Below, piece after piece: positions 23,826 through 34,357 of a stretch of DNA of 64,000 nt (its first letter is position 1; each line of letters starts with the position of its first letter). The notes beneath the pieces are model-generated. The model searched no databases and was not told the DNA's origin. It saw nothing but the letters and a program-made list of their open reading frames with translations. The position numbers and the translations under genes are program-made. The DNA comes from Chroococcidiopsis sp. CCMEE 29 (GTDB taxonomy: Bacteria; Cyanobacteriota; Cyanobacteriia; Cyanobacteriales; Chroococcidiopsidaceae): contig NZ_CP083761.1 of assembly GCF_023558375.1 (NCBI RefSeq), positions 5,349,001 through 5,413,000 on the forward strand, in the 5' to 3' direction.

Positions 23826-26012
23826 TCAGTTGGTTGGTAGGGTTGGGTGAGCCTTTGAGTATTTTGCGACTATTTGGGAAATCTCTGGATTGTAAAGCCG
23901 CAAATAGTTCCAATAGTTGCCAAACACTTGCCTAACATAACCTTTGGTTTCCTCAAACGGAATCGCTTCGACAAACTCATCTGGATCGCTCTTATTCAAC
24001 TGCCTCAGCCATTTCGCTACATTTCCAGGACCAGCATTGTAACTAGCGATCGCTAACAGAGAGTGATTGTTGTACTCTTGGTGGGTGTGATCTAGATACC
24101 AAGTACCCAGCTGAATGTTGTCGTTAGGATTTTCCTTGTTGTATTGCTGCAAATTGATTTTTTCAGCTATCCATTTACCTGTACTGGGCATCACCTGCAT
24201 TAAGCCAACGGCACCAGCCACAGAACGAATCTCTGGCTCAAACCGAGACTCTTGCCGAATGAGAGCAGTCACAAGTAGGGGATTGAGCTGGCGCTGTTGT
24301 GACCAAGCTTCAATCTCCTGCAGAAAGGGAAACGGATAACGAGCTTGCCAGTAGCTCAATTGTTGGTTGAGAGCTTGATACTCGGCTTTCTCTGCTGGTG
24401 TTTCTCGGTCTTCCAAAGTAGAAATTTTCGCAATTCCTACTAGGTTTTTTCCTCTTGCTAAATGCATCAACCCATCAGTAAATTGCTCCGCCACTGTTGG
24501 TTGCATGTAGTTCTGAAATTCCGCTTGCCAAAGTGTCCAAGCATCTTGGTCTTGCCCCAACTGGTAGAGTTCTTGCAATGTGGTAGATCCAGCGGGTAGC
24601 GCTGCTCGCTGTGGCGGCACCACTTCAGGATTGAGCTGGCGCACAGTGTTGAAGTTGCCGACATCTAGACCCAAAATTGCCGCTGACCGCCAGGCATAAT
24701 AAGACTGTGGGAATTGGCTTAACACATATTCAAAGGCAGCTTTAGCATCATTCTTGCGCCCCAGTTGAGTCGCCCATTTGCCAATCCAAAAGCCAGCCCT
24801 AGGAGCGAGAATGTTTCTAGGGTTGCGGATGGGAATTGTCTGCGCCCATTGCCATGCTCCCTGGTAATCTTTAGCTGCTGCTTTAGCGAGCGCCATCTGC
24901 CAGCGGTATTCTGCTGCCGCATCGGAATCGCCATACTGATCTAGCAGTAATTGACGAGCCTCAGCTGCTGATTTTTTACTTTGGAGCGCTTCAAGAATTG
25001 CAGCTTTTTCTACGAGTGCGGCTCCCGCTTGATCTGGGAATCGGTTGATTACCTGATCGAGATAAGTGAGGGCTTCTTTTCTCTCTGCCATCTTTGCCAA
25101 CTGCATTAAGGCAGTGCCAGTTTCTTTGGCATTAGGGAAGGCACTTACCAGCTGTTGATAAGCGAGAATTGCCTGTAATCGTTTATTTCCCACTTGGAAT
25201 CCGCGACCCGTGCGGTAGAGGTTGAGGGGTGCCCGAGGAGCCTTGGCATAAGCAGCTCCACCTTTGTCATACACCTGGTTTTCCCAGTAGGCAAAGGCGA
25301 TCGCCTCCCAATCGGATGGCTGCAATTGAGCCGCATACTGATTTACCAGGCGGTCTAAAACTGAGACGATTCCCGGTTGGTCGTAGCCGTGTTTTGCCAA
25401 CAGCAACATTAATTGTGGCTGATTGGGATTCTGCTGCAACAACAAGCGAGCAATTTCGATTGTGCGGGGATGGGAGGGAAATTGGGCGATCGCTTGCTGC
25501 CAGTATTTCGGTTCATTCTGACCTAGGACAAATAGCGCTTCAGCTGATACTGGATTATTAGGATAGCTTTTTAGCAAATCCTGCCAAGCGGCAACAGTTT
25601 TTGCTTTGTCACCTGTCAGTGCGTAGGCTTGCGCGCGCTTCAAGGCAATGTGTGCTGCTAAATCGGGATAGTCTTGTTCTAAGCCTTGCAAAACGCTGAG
25701 TGCTGTTTCGCCCTGCCGTTGTTGAATCAAATCGCTAGCCAACAGATAACGGGCACGATTACGGTCTTCGGATACAGGTAGCTGAGCGATCGCTTGCAGT
25801 TGTACTTGCCGCTGTGTTGGGGAGAGTGACACAAGGGGGAGAACGGCTGATTTTGGGTTTTTTAAGCTTAGCTGCTCCTGGGTTTGACTCTGACTTGTCG
25901 ATTGTCCCAGCCAGGTACCAGACTGCGTCACTAACAGAGGAACCCCAATTAGTAGGACACACAGCCCGACACCAGCAGCCAAAGGACCTGGATTTTGCCG
26001 TCGCTGCAACAT
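23826..26012 (-). CDS. slt: Soluble lytic murein transglycosylase
   Basis: 728 residues. An N-terminal membrane anchor or signal (about 10-30) is followed by a long alpha-superhelical TPR-like region (about 65-560) as in Slt70, then the goose-lysozyme-like catalytic domain (about 575-700). The catalytic Glu is in [30 protein letters not shown] and [17 protein letters not shown] are the family motifs. It cuts peptidoglycan glycan strands to 1,6-anhydro-muropeptides in the periplasm for wall turnover. Length and order fit the family. The gene is alone. Confidence 0.95.
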   Translation of the reverse strand: MLQRRQNPGPLAAGVGLCVLLIGVPLLVTQSGTWLGQSTSQSQTQEQLSLKNPKSAVLPLVSLSPTQRQVQLQAIAQLPVSEDRNRARYLLASDLIQQRQGETALSVLQGLEQDYPDLAAHIALKRAQAYALTGDKAKTVAAWQDLLKSYPNNPVSAEALFVLGQNEPKYWQQAIAQFPSHPRTIEIARLLLQQNPNQPQLMLLLAKHGYDQPGIVSVLDRLVNQYAAQLQPSDWEAIAFAYWENQVYDKGGAAYAKAPRAPLNLYRTGRGFQVGNKRLQAILAYQQLVSAFPNAKETGTALMQLAKMAERKEALTYLDQVINRFPDQAGAALVEKAAILEALQSKKSAAEARQLLLDQYGDSDAAAEYRWQMALAKAAAKDYQGAWQWAQTIPIRNPRNILAPRAGFWIGKWATQLGRKNDAKAAFEYVLSQFPQSYYAWRSAAILGLDVGNFNTVRQLNPEVVPPQRAALPAGSTTLQELYQLGQDQDAWTLWQAEFQNYMQPTVAEQFTDGLMHLARGKNLVGIAKISTLEDRETPAEKAEYQALNQQLSYWQARYPFPFLQEIEAWSQQRQLNPLLVTALIRQESRFEPEIRSVAGAVGLMQVMPSTGKWIAEKINLQQYNKENPNDNIQLGTWYLDHTHQEYNNHSLLAIASYNAGPGNVAKWLRQLNKSDPDEFVEAIPFEETKGYVRQVFGNYWNYLRLYNPEISQIVAKYSKAHPTLPTN

Positions 26013-26110
26013 AGATGTTCGCGCTCAAAGTTCAGGTGATTTCCTGCAACTCTAGCATTATTAACCGTTAGCTATCAGCTACTCCCTTTCCACCTAAAGA
26101 TTACCTATTG

Positions 26111-26170
26111 AGGCAGCAGGGGAGGCAGGGGAAGCAAGAGTGTAATCCAAAATCCAAAATCTAAAATCCC
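26111..26170. repeat. Short tandem repeats (GGGGAGGCA and AATCCAAAATC types)
   Basis: Tandem GGGGAGGCAGGGGAAGCA is followed by AATCCAAAATCCAAAATCTA, two of the dispersed heptamer-like families of this genome. It lies between the lytic transglycosylase and the metal sensor gene. Confidence 0.75.
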
Positions 26171-26194
26171 CTCACTTCTCGCTTAAGCAATTAG

Positions 26195-26596
26195 CTAGGG
26201 CAAGAATCGATCTAGTGCTGCTTTTAACTCTTTGATCTCAACTTCAATATTCCCTTCTTCAGCTGCTCTTGCAATACATTCAGTTAAATGTTCATCCAAG
26301 ATCATTCGCGCTACCCGATCCAGAGCGCCTCTGACTGCTGCGATCTGCACCAGCACATCTGGACAGGGGCGGCTTTCTTGCACCATTGTTTTAATACCGC
26401 GAATATGCCCCTCAATTCGAGACAGTCGATTGACAATGCTGCGGAGCGATTCTTCACTGTGGATGTGAGCATGAGCTAACTGGGCATCCCCATGAATATG
26501 ACCGCTGTAGCTATGACCGATATCTTGACTATGAGCCAGTTCATCTTGCCTGGAAATAGACAAAGGGTCTTCTGTTAATCCGTTTGAGCGATGCAT
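26195..26596 (-). CDS. CsoR/InrS-type metal-sensing repressor with His-rich N-terminus
   Basis: 133 residues. The helical CsoR core starts at about 50 (LRSIVNRLSRIEGHIRGIKT). Metal ligands fit the Cys-His-Cys fingerprint: Cys78 (SRPCPDV), His103 and Cys107 (DEHLTECIAR). The N-terminal 46 residues hold seven or more His (HSYSGHIHGDAQLAHAHIH), as in the nickel sensor InrS of Synechocystis, rather than in copper CsoR. Such proteins are tetrameric repressors that leave DNA when metal binds. No metal exporter lies next to it in this window, so its target is unknown. Nickel is a reasonable guess, copper or cobalt possible. Confidence 0.88.
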   Translation of the reverse strand: MHRSNGLTEDPLSISRQDELAHSQDIGHSYSGHIHGDAQLAHAHIHSEESLRSIVNRLSRIEGHIRGIKTMVQESRPCPDVLVQIAAVRGALDRVARMILDEHLTECIARAAEEGNIEVEIKELKAALDRFLP

Positions 26597-26901
26597 GGGT
26601 TACCAACTTGCTTGAGGATAAATTAGATCCTACCCTAGAGCAGTAAATCGTAGTTTTTGAAAAAGTACCAAGTTTCGCCAATGGAAGCTTGCCATTCCTC
26701 TAGGTATGTTGTTTTTAAACAGGTAGCTAGTTATATATCTATTTATAATAGTTCTGCTGCCACAAAAGTGAAACTTAAAAACGTAGCAAACGTCATCACC
26801 GATTGAATCTGAGTCAACGTAAATAACTGTGAAAATAGCTGTAGAGAGACTAAACACATTGCCAGTGTTCCCAAGTTTCTCTAAGAATCCAAGCGGGTTG
26901 A
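26597..26901. other. Intergenic region upstream of the HtrA gene, no gene seen
   Basis: AT-rich, divergent between the metal sensor and htrA. A 75-codon minus-strand frame (26630-26857) lacks a ribosome site and has no recognisable content. The region should contain the promoters of both flanking genes. Confidence 0.5.
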
Positions 26902-28122
26902 ATGATTAGTGTTATGCGATTTTCAAAATTTCATCGGTCTATACGCCAACTCAGTACCCATGTGTTGGCTGTCATTCTAGGAGTTGTTTTAACGGTTAGC
27001 ACACTGCGGGTGTCACCTTCGCAAGCTGAGACCCTTTCTCCCAATCTTATTTCTGCTACACCCCAGATTGTTGCTCAGCAAACAGAGAAGGCAACGATCG
27101 CGCCTAATAGCTTTGTCACTACAGCAGTCAATCGAGTTGGCTCTGCTGTGGTGCGAATTGATACGGAGCGCACGGTTACCCGTCGCCTCGATCCAATATT
27201 TGAAGACCCTTTCTTCCGACGCTTTTTTGGCGAAAACTTACCCCAGCAACTACCAGCTCAGCGTTTACAGGGTCTGGGATCGGGTGTAATCATTGACCGG
27301 AGTGGAGAGATTCTCACCAATGCCCATGTGGTTAATCAGGCTGATCGGGTGACTGTTAGCTTAAAAGATGGGCGCACCTTTGAAGGCAAGGTACAAGGTG
27401 CGGATGAAGTCACAGATTTAGCGGTGATCAAGATTAGTGCGGGTAGCGATTTGCCAGTAGCTCCCCTAGGAAACTCTAGCGCTGTACAGGTAGGAGACTG
27501 GGCGATCGCAGTTGGTAATCCCTTGGGATTCGATAATACAGTCACCCTGGGAATTGTTAGCACCCTCAAACGCTCCAGTGCCCAAGTCGGTATTCCTGAC
27601 AAACGGATTGATTTCATTCAAACTGACGCAGCGATCAACCCTGGTAATTCCGGTGGACCACTTTTGAACGATCGGGGTGAAGTCATTGGTATCAACACCG
27701 CCATTCGGGCAGACGCAATGGGAATCGGTTTTGCTATTCCCATTGACAAAGCCAAAGCAATTAAAGACCAGCTAATGCGTGGGGAAAAAATTTCCCATCC
27801 TTATGTCGGCGTGCAAACTCTAAGCTTGACACCTCAGCTGGCGCAGCAGAATAACAATGACCCCAATTCTCCCTTCCAAGTGCCGGAAGTTAACGGTGTA
27901 CTGGTAGTGCGAGTTTTACCTAACTCCCCAGCTGCTTCCGCCGGTTTGCGCCAAGGGGATGTAATTCTCCAAATTGACGGGCAACCGGTGACTAAGGCAG
28001 AGCAGTTACAGAGAATTGTTGACAGTACTCGTGTAGGTCAGGTACTACAGATGAAAGTTCAGCGTGGAAACCAAACCCAGCAACTAGCAGTGCGGACAGG
28101 AGAGCTGGAAAGCGCCTCATAA
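26902..28122 (+). CDS. HtrA/Deg family serine protease with PDZ domain
   Basis: 406 residues. An N-terminal signal anchor (about 18-38) is followed by a trypsin-like domain with the triad His142 (TNAHVV), Asp172 (TDLAVIK) and Ser250 (INPGNSGGP). One PDZ domain (about 300-395, [20 protein letters not shown]) binds C-termini of unfolded proteins. Size and single PDZ fit the cyanobacterial HhoA/HhoB/HtrA group, which degrade damaged proteins in the periplasm or thylakoid lumen. The exact paralogue cannot be decided. The stop is followed at once by a purine-rich tandem repeat. Confidence 0.95.
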   Translation: MISVMRFSKFHRSIRQLSTHVLAVILGVVLTVSTLRVSPSQAETLSPNLISATPQIVAQQTEKATIAPNSFVTTAVNRVGSAVVRIDTERTVTRRLDPIFEDPFFRRFFGENLPQQLPAQRLQGLGSGVIIDRSGEILTNAHVVNQADRVTVSLKDGRTFEGKVQGADEVTDLAVIKISAGSDLPVAPLGNSSAVQVGDWAIAVGNPLGFDNTVTLGIVSTLKRSSAQVGIPDKRIDFIQTDAAINPGNSGGPLLNDRGEVIGINTAIRADAMGIGFAIPIDKAKAIKDQLMRGEKISHPYVGVQTLSLTPQLAQQNNNDPNSPFQVPEVNGVLVVRVLPNSPAASAGLRQGDVILQIDGQPVTKAEQLQRIVDSTRVGQVLQMKVQRGNQTQQLAVRTGELESAS

Positions 28123-28126
28123 AGAA

Positions 28127-28165
28127 AGCAGGGGAGGCAGGGGAAGCAGGGGAAGCAAGGGAGGC
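28127..28165. repeat. Purine-rich short tandem repeat
   Basis: Repeats of GGGGAGGCA and GGGGAAGCA immediately after the HtrA stop and before the convergent rpoC2 gene, the same family as at 26111 and 34261. Confidence 0.75.
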
Positions 28166-28214
28166 TTTCTCAACCATTCTCCTCCTGCACCCCTGCTACT
28201 CTTCTCCTCCTGCT

Positions 28215-31200
28215 CTATTCTTCGTCTTCATCATCCTCGTAGTCGTCGTCTTCTTCGTCCTCCATATCCTCGGCTTCATCATCAATCATCAAATCATCCT
28301 CTTCATCTAGGATGGCGGGACCGCGATCAAAGCTGAAACCGTCTCCTAGATTCCCTTCTAAATTGTAAGCACGGGCTGTGCGGTCATCTAGTACCACATC
28401 AAGCGAGTCATCTCCATCCTCAAAGACACTGCTTGAGAACGAGTCCGAATCGTCGTTCATTGTACTGACTTCCTCATAGGCATTGAAACCCGTACCAGCT
28501 GGAATCAATCGCCCAATAATCACGTTTTCTTTCAGACCTCGCAGCCAATCCGATTTTCCTTCGATCGCTGCTTCGGTTAATACTCGCGTGGTTTCCTGGA
28601 ACGATGCTGCAGAAATAAAGCTATCTGTATTCAACGATGCCTTGGTGATACCCAATAGCACTGGGGTATATTGCGCTCTTGCGCCCCCTGTGATGCTCAT
28701 CGCTTCATTCACTTGCTCAACTTGCCGCAATTCCACAAGTTCGCCTGGGAGCATGGTAGTGTCGCCACCATCATCGATTCGCACTTTAGAAGTCATTTGC
28801 CGCACAATTACCTCAATGTGCTTGTCGGCAATATCAATTCCTTGTGATTGATACACCAGCTGTACTTCATTCACTAAAAAGGTTTGTACTTGCTGTAACG
28901 CTTCCAAGGCATTAGGATATACTCCCTGATGAGCATTGAGATTAAAGAAAATCTCCAAAATTTCGTGTGGATTCGCTGGACCGTCAGTCAGTGGCATTCC
29001 TGCTTCCACGACAGTACCATCTGACACCACCACATTCTGACCTGGGCCAATCGGATACTCGGTAACTGTACCAGAATCCTCAACTACCTTAACCGCGACT
29101 GTTTCATCCTCTAACCTTGTTAGCTCAACAGTTCCAGGTTTGCGAGCCAGAATACAAGCTTCCTTTGGCTTACGCGCTTCCAATAGCTCCTCAATTCTGG
29201 GTAAACCTTGGATAATATCTCCGGTTTTAGCTCGCTCGAACACCAACAATACCAGGTTGTCGCCCCGCTGTACCAAATCTCCATCGTCTACCTGTAACAG
29301 CGCACCGTTACTGACGCGGTAGGGGCGACCGATACGTAGCGTAACCTCATAAGAGCTACTTGCTAGTGCCGTATCTCTGTCCTCTGCTGACTCCTTCTCT
29401 CCTGCCTCTCTCCTGATATTCAGCACTTGACCAGATTCTTGTGCAAAGACTCCTGGAGCAATTTCAGTGCCAGACACTACCAGGCTCCCCACCTTGACGT
29501 GGGGACGCTCTTTTGTTTTCAGGGTAAAGCTATCGGAATTTCTCAGGATTAAAATCCGCCGAATTGCTTCTGCTCCTTCTCTGACTCCACGCACTTCCCC
29601 TGCATCTTTACACTGAATTTCAGTCCGCGCTACTACTGCGCCTGGTGGAATTACTTGTCCGTCTTCCACTAACAACCCAGTCGTTGTACTGCCTTGAGTA
29701 GCATCTGCGGCAATGTCACGACGTAGCACTAATGATTCCAAAATCACTAGCTGTAGTCGCTGAATTTCAGGATTGTCTGCATCTGGAATCAACTCAATAT
29801 CTGCTACCATGGGCGAGCCACTGTGGTCGGCAACAGTATCTTGCTCAATCTCCAACACTAGTTGGGTGCGTAGCAGTTCCACACCTTCGATTGATTTCAC
29901 CCGTTCGGAGTCTTTATAAGGTACCCGCTGGGCTGCCCGCAATTCGATTCTACGCCCTGATTGGTTAACTGATTGCGTACTCGGTACTGGTGGAGAATCC
30001 GGCACAGGATATTCAATCACTGGTCTGAGCAACAAAGCTGGACCTTCTGGTGATTCCACATATTCGATGTAGCGCAGTTCCGAAAGGGTATGTCCTGGAA
30101 TAATTTCTTCCCCAGGTTGACCAAACGTACCGTCTCTTCCGAGCACTGCTTCTGGGTCATCCACCATCAGCAGTTCCCCTGGCTTAACCACCAGTTCCCG
30201 CAGAATGTCGTTCTTTTGGGTCACTGTCACTACCCCACTGTTCTGGCAGAAGATATCCTTCACCACTTCGGTTCCTGCCTCGACGTATTGACTGTCTTCT
30301 ACCATCAATAGCGAGATATCCTTATTAACTTCGTGGGTTTCTTCGGGAATCCACAATAATGTGCCTCCCTGTACCACTTCGTATCCTTGCTTCGCTTTGC
30401 CCTTTTTCGCTACTTCTATCCCTGCATACTTAATCAAGCCACCGGTAGTAGTGCGATATTGATCGTCAATTAGCTCCGCCACCACTTGGTTGTTTTGCAC
30501 CTTAGTTCCTGGCGTAGCTAAGAGGGAAAACTGCTGGTTGTTACTGGTTTCAATGACATAGTGATCGCGACCTTGGTAACTTTCTTCCCGCACGCTAGCA
30601 GTGTCTAAAACCACGGAAGCGGTAATAATTTCAATTTCCCGCTGCCGTCCACCGTCAGAACCCTGATGAGGCAGCCGCACCACACCCCCATGCAGGCTGG
30701 TTAGCTTCATTTGTGCTAACACACTTCCTTGCTCTACGCGATCGCCGTTGACTACAGACGGTTCTGCTCCTGGTGGTAGATTATAAACTTCCCCGGATAA
30801 AATCCACAGCAAGCCGCCCCGCGCTGCGGTTGTCGTCGTGTTGCCTTGACGGTCGGTTTTTTCTTCCGGCACTACGTCGGCAAATTTTACTTCGCCCGCC
30901 AAATCGGAAGCAACGTCTTTGGTTACTTTTTCTGTATGTGCTCTGGTTGTACGACTGCCGATCGCCACTTCGGCTAGCAGTTGTCCATTTTTGACAGCTT
31001 GACCGTCTACAATGTAGAGCGTTGAACCTTGGGTAACAGGAATTTTGACTTGTCCACTTCCCTTACTTGGCTCTAGAATCAGCGCTCCGTTCATTTCTAC
31101 AAACAGAGCATCTTCACCGTGGCGGGTTCTAAATGTTCGAGTCCGCAATTGGCGAGGAATTTGAATCGTACCATCTTGCTCTGCCCGTACTTGCCGAGCA

Positions 31201-32252
31201 ACTTCCCCAGTGAATACACCACCTGTATGGAAAGTCCTCATCGTTAACTGGGTTCCAGGCTCGCCAATACTTTGGGCGGCGATAATCCCCACAGCTTCGC
31301 CTAAATCCACCATTTCGGCATGAGCCAAGCTCCAACCATAGCAGTGTTGGCACACTGATCGTGCTGCTTCACAGGTGAGGGGCGATCGCGCTATGACTTC
31401 TTCTATGCCTGCTTTCTCGATGGCGATTGCTATATCATCGCAAATTGGCTGATTTTTGGGAATTATGACTTCTTTCGTTTCTGGATGAATCACGTCTTCG
31501 ACACTCAATCGCCCCAGCAAGCGGTTGCCGATCGGAATCATGACGCGATCGCCTTCTTTCATCGGTCTGATGGAAACCCCCCGCGTGGTGCCACAGTCAA
31601 TTTCCCGAATGATCACGTCCTGAGACACGTCTACCAAGCGCCGGGTGAGATAGCCAGAATCTGCCGTCCGTAAGGCTGTATCCACCAGTCCTTTCCTCGC
31701 TCCGTAGGACGAAATGATGTATTCAGTTACAGTCAATCCTTCCCGGAAGTTAGTTTTAATTGGCAGGTCAATAATTTCCCCTTGAGGGTCTGCCATTAGC
31801 CCTCGCATTCCCACCAACTGGCGTACCTGTGAAATATTTCCCCTAGCTCCAGAAAACGCCATCATGTAGACCGAATTTAGCGGGTTAGTCGCCCTAAAAT
31901 GCTGTACTACTTCATCTTTAAGCGCTTCACTGGTACTATTCCAGGTGTCAATCACTTTTTGGAAGCGTTCTACTTCTGTAATTTCGCCGCGTGTATAACG
32001 CTCTTCTGTAGAGCGGATTTCGCCTTCGGCAGCTTCCAACAGTGCTCTCTTGCTGGGTGGCACCATTAAGTCATCTACACTGATTGAAACCCCAGCTTTG
32101 GTAGCGTAGCGAAATCCCAGGTCTTTTAGCCGGTCAGCCATTGCTGCTGTGCGGGCAGTGCCATAGTGTGTAAATGCCCAGGCAATTAATTTCTTCAGCT
32201 GACCCTTGTCAACCATCCGATTCCGAAAAATCATTTCTTTGCCGTCTGCCAT
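28215..32252 (-). CDS. rpoC2: RNA polymerase beta'' subunit (RpoC2)
   Basis: 1345 residues, the C-terminal part of beta' that cyanobacteria encode as a separate gene. The N-terminal region has the trigger-loop and bridge-helix surroundings ([39 protein letters not shown]) and the second zinc site (Cys in [13 protein letters not shown]). The large middle part is the cyanobacterial sandwich-barrel hybrid insertion. The conserved C-terminal block ([20 protein letters not shown]) is present. The end is strongly acidic (about 1315-1345, Asp/Glu-rich). Near residue 950 a short charged segment ([20 protein letters not shown]) looks like an insertion made from a purine-rich repeat. Last gene of the rpoB-rpoC1-rpoC2 operon. 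Confidence 0.98.
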   Translation of the reverse strand: MADGKEMIFRNRMVDKGQLKKLIAWAFTHYGTARTAAMADRLKDLGFRYATKAGVSISVDDLMVPPSKRALLEAAEGEIRSTEERYTRGEITEVERFQKVIDTWNSTSEALKDEVVQHFRATNPLNSVYMMAFSGARGNISQVRQLVGMRGLMADPQGEIIDLPIKTNFREGLTVTEYIISSYGARKGLVDTALRTADSGYLTRRLVDVSQDVIIREIDCGTTRGVSIRPMKEGDRVMIPIGNRLLGRLSVEDVIHPETKEVIIPKNQPICDDIAIAIEKAGIEEVIARSPLTCEAARSVCQHCYGWSLAHAEMVDLGEAVGIIAAQSIGEPGTQLTMRTFHTGGVFTGEVARQVRAEQDGTIQIPRQLRTRTFRTRHGEDALFVEMNGALILEPSKGSGQVKIPVTQGSTLYIVDGQAVKNGQLLAEVAIGSRTTRAHTEKVTKDVASDLAGEVKFADVVPEEKTDRQGNTTTTAARGGLLWILSGEVYNLPPGAEPSVVNGDRVEQGSVLAQMKLTSLHGGVVRLPHQGSDGGRQREIEIITASVVLDTASVREESYQGRDHYVIETSNNQQFSLLATPGTKVQNNQVVAELIDDQYRTTTGGLIKYAGIEVAKKGKAKQGYEVVQGGTLLWIPEETHEVNKDISLLMVEDSQYVEAGTEVVKDIFCQNSGVVTVTQKNDILRELVVKPGELLMVDDPEAVLGRDGTFGQPGEEIIPGHTLSELRYIEYVESPEGPALLLRPVIEYPVPDSPPVPSTQSVNQSGRRIELRAAQRVPYKDSERVKSIEGVELLRTQLVLEIEQDTVADHSGSPMVADIELIPDADNPEIQRLQLVILESLVLRRDIAADATQGSTTTGLLVEDGQVIPPGAVVARTEIQCKDAGEVRGVREGAEAIRRILILRNSDSFTLKTKERPHVKVGSLVVSGTEIAPGVFAQESGQVLNIRREAGEKESAEDRDTALASSSYEVTLRIGRPYRVSNGALLQVDDGDLVQRGDNLVLLVFERAKTGDIIQGLPRIEELLEARKPKEACILARKPGTVELTRLEDETVAVKVVEDSGTVTEYPIGPGQNVVVSDGTVVEAGMPLTDGPANPHEILEIFFNLNAHQGVYPNALEALQQVQTFLVNEVQLVYQSQGIDIADKHIEVIVRQMTSKVRIDDGGDTTMLPGELVELRQVEQVNEAMSITGGARAQYTPVLLGITKASLNTDSFISAASFQETTRVLTEAAIEGKSDWLRGLKENVIIGRLIPAGTGFNAYEEVSTMNDDSDSFSSSVFEDGDDSLDVVLDDRTARAYNLEGNLGDGFSFDRGPAILDEEDDLMIDDEAEDMEDEEDDDYEDDEDEE

Positions 32253-32351
32253 TGTTGCTTTCCAAATTGTTTTGCGACAAACTCTTGCTTGTTAGGGAAA
32301 GGGTCAGGGGACACGGAAGAATTAGCCCTCGCCCCTCGCCCCTCGTCCCTT

Positions 32352-34226
32352 CTAGTGGAGCGCTTCCTGAATTGCCTTGTTGTAAATAATCCGACCTGGG
32401 GTTGTCTTAATGAACTGAGAAATCAGATTGCCGGTTGCATCTTCCCGCACTCGCCGCTCTTTGTAACTTTTCGTGACCGTACCATCGTCAAGACGCTCCA
32501 CCTGCAACGGATCTATATCCGGCTCTGAAGTCTCCAACTGACCATCAAACCGCACCCAAACTTTGGCGTGTAAGTCAACTTGGTTTTGCTCGTATGCCAT
32601 AATCGCATCATCCAGTGAGGCAAAATATCGACCAGCTCCTTTATGACTGTTCGGATTTTCTGCTGTCAGATAATAGCAGCCCAAAACCATATCCTGACTT
32701 GGAGTCACAATGGGTCTACCCGTTGCTGGCGACAGAATATTATTGGAAGCCAACATCAATAACCTTGCCTCTGCTTGACTTTCCAAAGATAGTGGTACAT
32801 GCACCGCCATCTGGTCACCATCAAAATCGGCGTTAAATGCTGGACACACCAATGGATGCAGTTGGATAGCGCGACCTTCCACCAGAATCGGTTCAAAGGC
32901 TTGAATACCTAACCTATGTAGGGTGGGAGCGCGGTTTAGCAGCACTGGGTGTCCCTCAATCACTTCTTCCAGTACATCCCACACGCTGGGGTCACCGCGC
33001 TGGATCAGCTTTTTAGCAGCTTTAATGTTATTGACTACACCCCCACGAATTAGCCGATGAATAACAAACGGTTGGAATAGCTCAATCGCCATTTCTCGTG
33101 GCAAACCACATTGGTGGATGTGCAACTTTGGACCTACCACAATCACCGATCGTCCAGAGTAGTCAACTCGTTTTCCTAATAGGTTCTGCCGGAAGCGACC
33201 TTGCTTGCCCTCAATAATGTCAGACAGAGATTTCAGCGGGCGGTTATTTGCCCCCACCACAGTACGACCCCGACGTCCGTTATCAATTAGGGCATCCACA
33301 GCTTCTTGCAGCATCCGCTTCTCGTTGCGAACGATAATTTCTGGAGCCAAGATTTCTTGCAGCCGTGCCAAACGGTTATTGCGGTTAATCACCCGGCGGT
33401 AGAGGTCGTTTAGATCTGAAGTAGCAAAGCGACCGCCATCAAGTTGGACCATCGGTCGTAAATCTGGTGGAATGACAGGAATAACTGTCATGACCATCCA
33501 TTCTGGCTTGGAGCCAGTCGCAATGAAATTGTCAATCACTCGCAGTCGCTTAATCAGCTTGGCGCGCTTTTGACCTTTAGCGTTAGCGATTTCTTCTCGC
33601 AGTTGCTCGGCTTGTGTTTCTAAATTGATATCAGACAGCAGCCTTGCTAGTGCTTCGGCTCCTATACCAACTTCAACTCCAGCCAGCTGGGAGTCTTCGC
33701 TGTAAAGTTGGTCTTCTATCTCCAACCATTGGTCTTCACTGAGCAGCTGTTTATAGCTGAGGGTATCGGCATTACCTGGAGAGAGAACGACATAGGCATT
33801 AAAGTAAACAATTTGTTCTACATCCCGCAACGGCATATCCAGCAGAATTGAGATGTAGCTGGGAATGCCTTTGAGATACCAGACATGAGCGACCGGGGCA
33901 GCAAGTTTGATGTAGCCCATCCGATGCCGCCGCACGCGGGATTCAGTTACTTCCACGCCACAGCGCTCGCACACAATCCCCCGATGCCGCACCCGCTTAT
34001 ATTTACCACAGTGACATTCCCAATCTTTTGCCGGACCAAAGATGCGCTCACAAAATAGCCCATCCATTTCCGGTTTCAGCGTTCTGTAGTTAATTGTTTC
34101 CGGCTTCGTCACCTCACCAACTACCTGACCATTTGGTAAGGTTCTTTCTCCCCATTGCCGAATGCGTTCTGGTGAGGCTAAGCCAATTTTGACGTAGTCA
34201 AACTGAGTTGTTTGCTGAGTTCTCAT
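32352..34226 (-). CDS. rpoC1: RNA polymerase gamma subunit (RpoC1)
   Basis: 624 residues, the N-terminal part of beta', split off as in all cyanobacteria. Zinc-binding Cys cluster: [20 protein letters not shown]. The rudder and clamp region follows, and the catalytic magnesium site [17 protein letters not shown] is complete with its three Asp. Together with RpoC2 it makes the active centre of transcription. The gene lies 99 bases upstream of rpoC2 and 131 bases downstream of rpoB; the latter spacer contains tandem repeats. Confidence 0.98.
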   Translation of the reverse strand: MRTQQTTQFDYVKIGLASPERIRQWGERTLPNGQVVGEVTKPETINYRTLKPEMDGLFCERIFGPAKDWECHCGKYKRVRHRGIVCERCGVEVTESRVRRHRMGYIKLAAPVAHVWYLKGIPSYISILLDMPLRDVEQIVYFNAYVVLSPGNADTLSYKQLLSEDQWLEIEDQLYSEDSQLAGVEVGIGAEALARLLSDINLETQAEQLREEIANAKGQKRAKLIKRLRVIDNFIATGSKPEWMVMTVIPVIPPDLRPMVQLDGGRFATSDLNDLYRRVINRNNRLARLQEILAPEIIVRNEKRMLQEAVDALIDNGRRGRTVVGANNRPLKSLSDIIEGKQGRFRQNLLGKRVDYSGRSVIVVGPKLHIHQCGLPREMAIELFQPFVIHRLIRGGVVNNIKAAKKLIQRGDPSVWDVLEEVIEGHPVLLNRAPTLHRLGIQAFEPILVEGRAIQLHPLVCPAFNADFDGDQMAVHVPLSLESQAEARLLMLASNNILSPATGRPIVTPSQDMVLGCYYLTAENPNSHKGAGRYFASLDDAIMAYEQNQVDLHAKVWVRFDGQLETSEPDIDPLQVERLDDGTVTKSYKERRVREDATGNLISQFIKTTPGRIIYNKAIQEALH

Positions 34227-34232
34227 AACTAA

Positions 34233-34350
34233 GGGATTAGGATTAGGGATTAGGGATTAGGGATTAGAGGGAGCAGGGGAGACAGGGGGAGGCAGGGGAG
34301 GCAGGGGAAGCAAGAATGTAATCCAAAATCCCCTAACCCCTAACCCCTCG
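34233..34350. repeat. Tandem GGGATTA heptamers and purine repeats inside the rpoB-rpoC1 spacer
   Basis: Five near-exact copies of GGGATTA (one lacks a G) at 34233-34267 run into GGGGAGACAGGGGGAGGCAG-type repeats to about 34315 and end with CCCCTAACCCC copies, which are the opposite orientation of the first unit. The ends can pair and form a long stem-loop in the operon mRNA. Confidence 0.8.
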
Positions 34351-34357
34351 CCCCTAT

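Noticed and set aside
23755-23913. N-terminal extension of the psbK frame
   Set aside because: PsbK has a well-known length; the extension is unlike the family and overlaps the 3' end of the transglycosylase gene.
26630-26857. 75-codon minus-strand frame upstream of htrA
   Set aside because: No ribosome site, no recognisable content, lies in a divergent promoter region.
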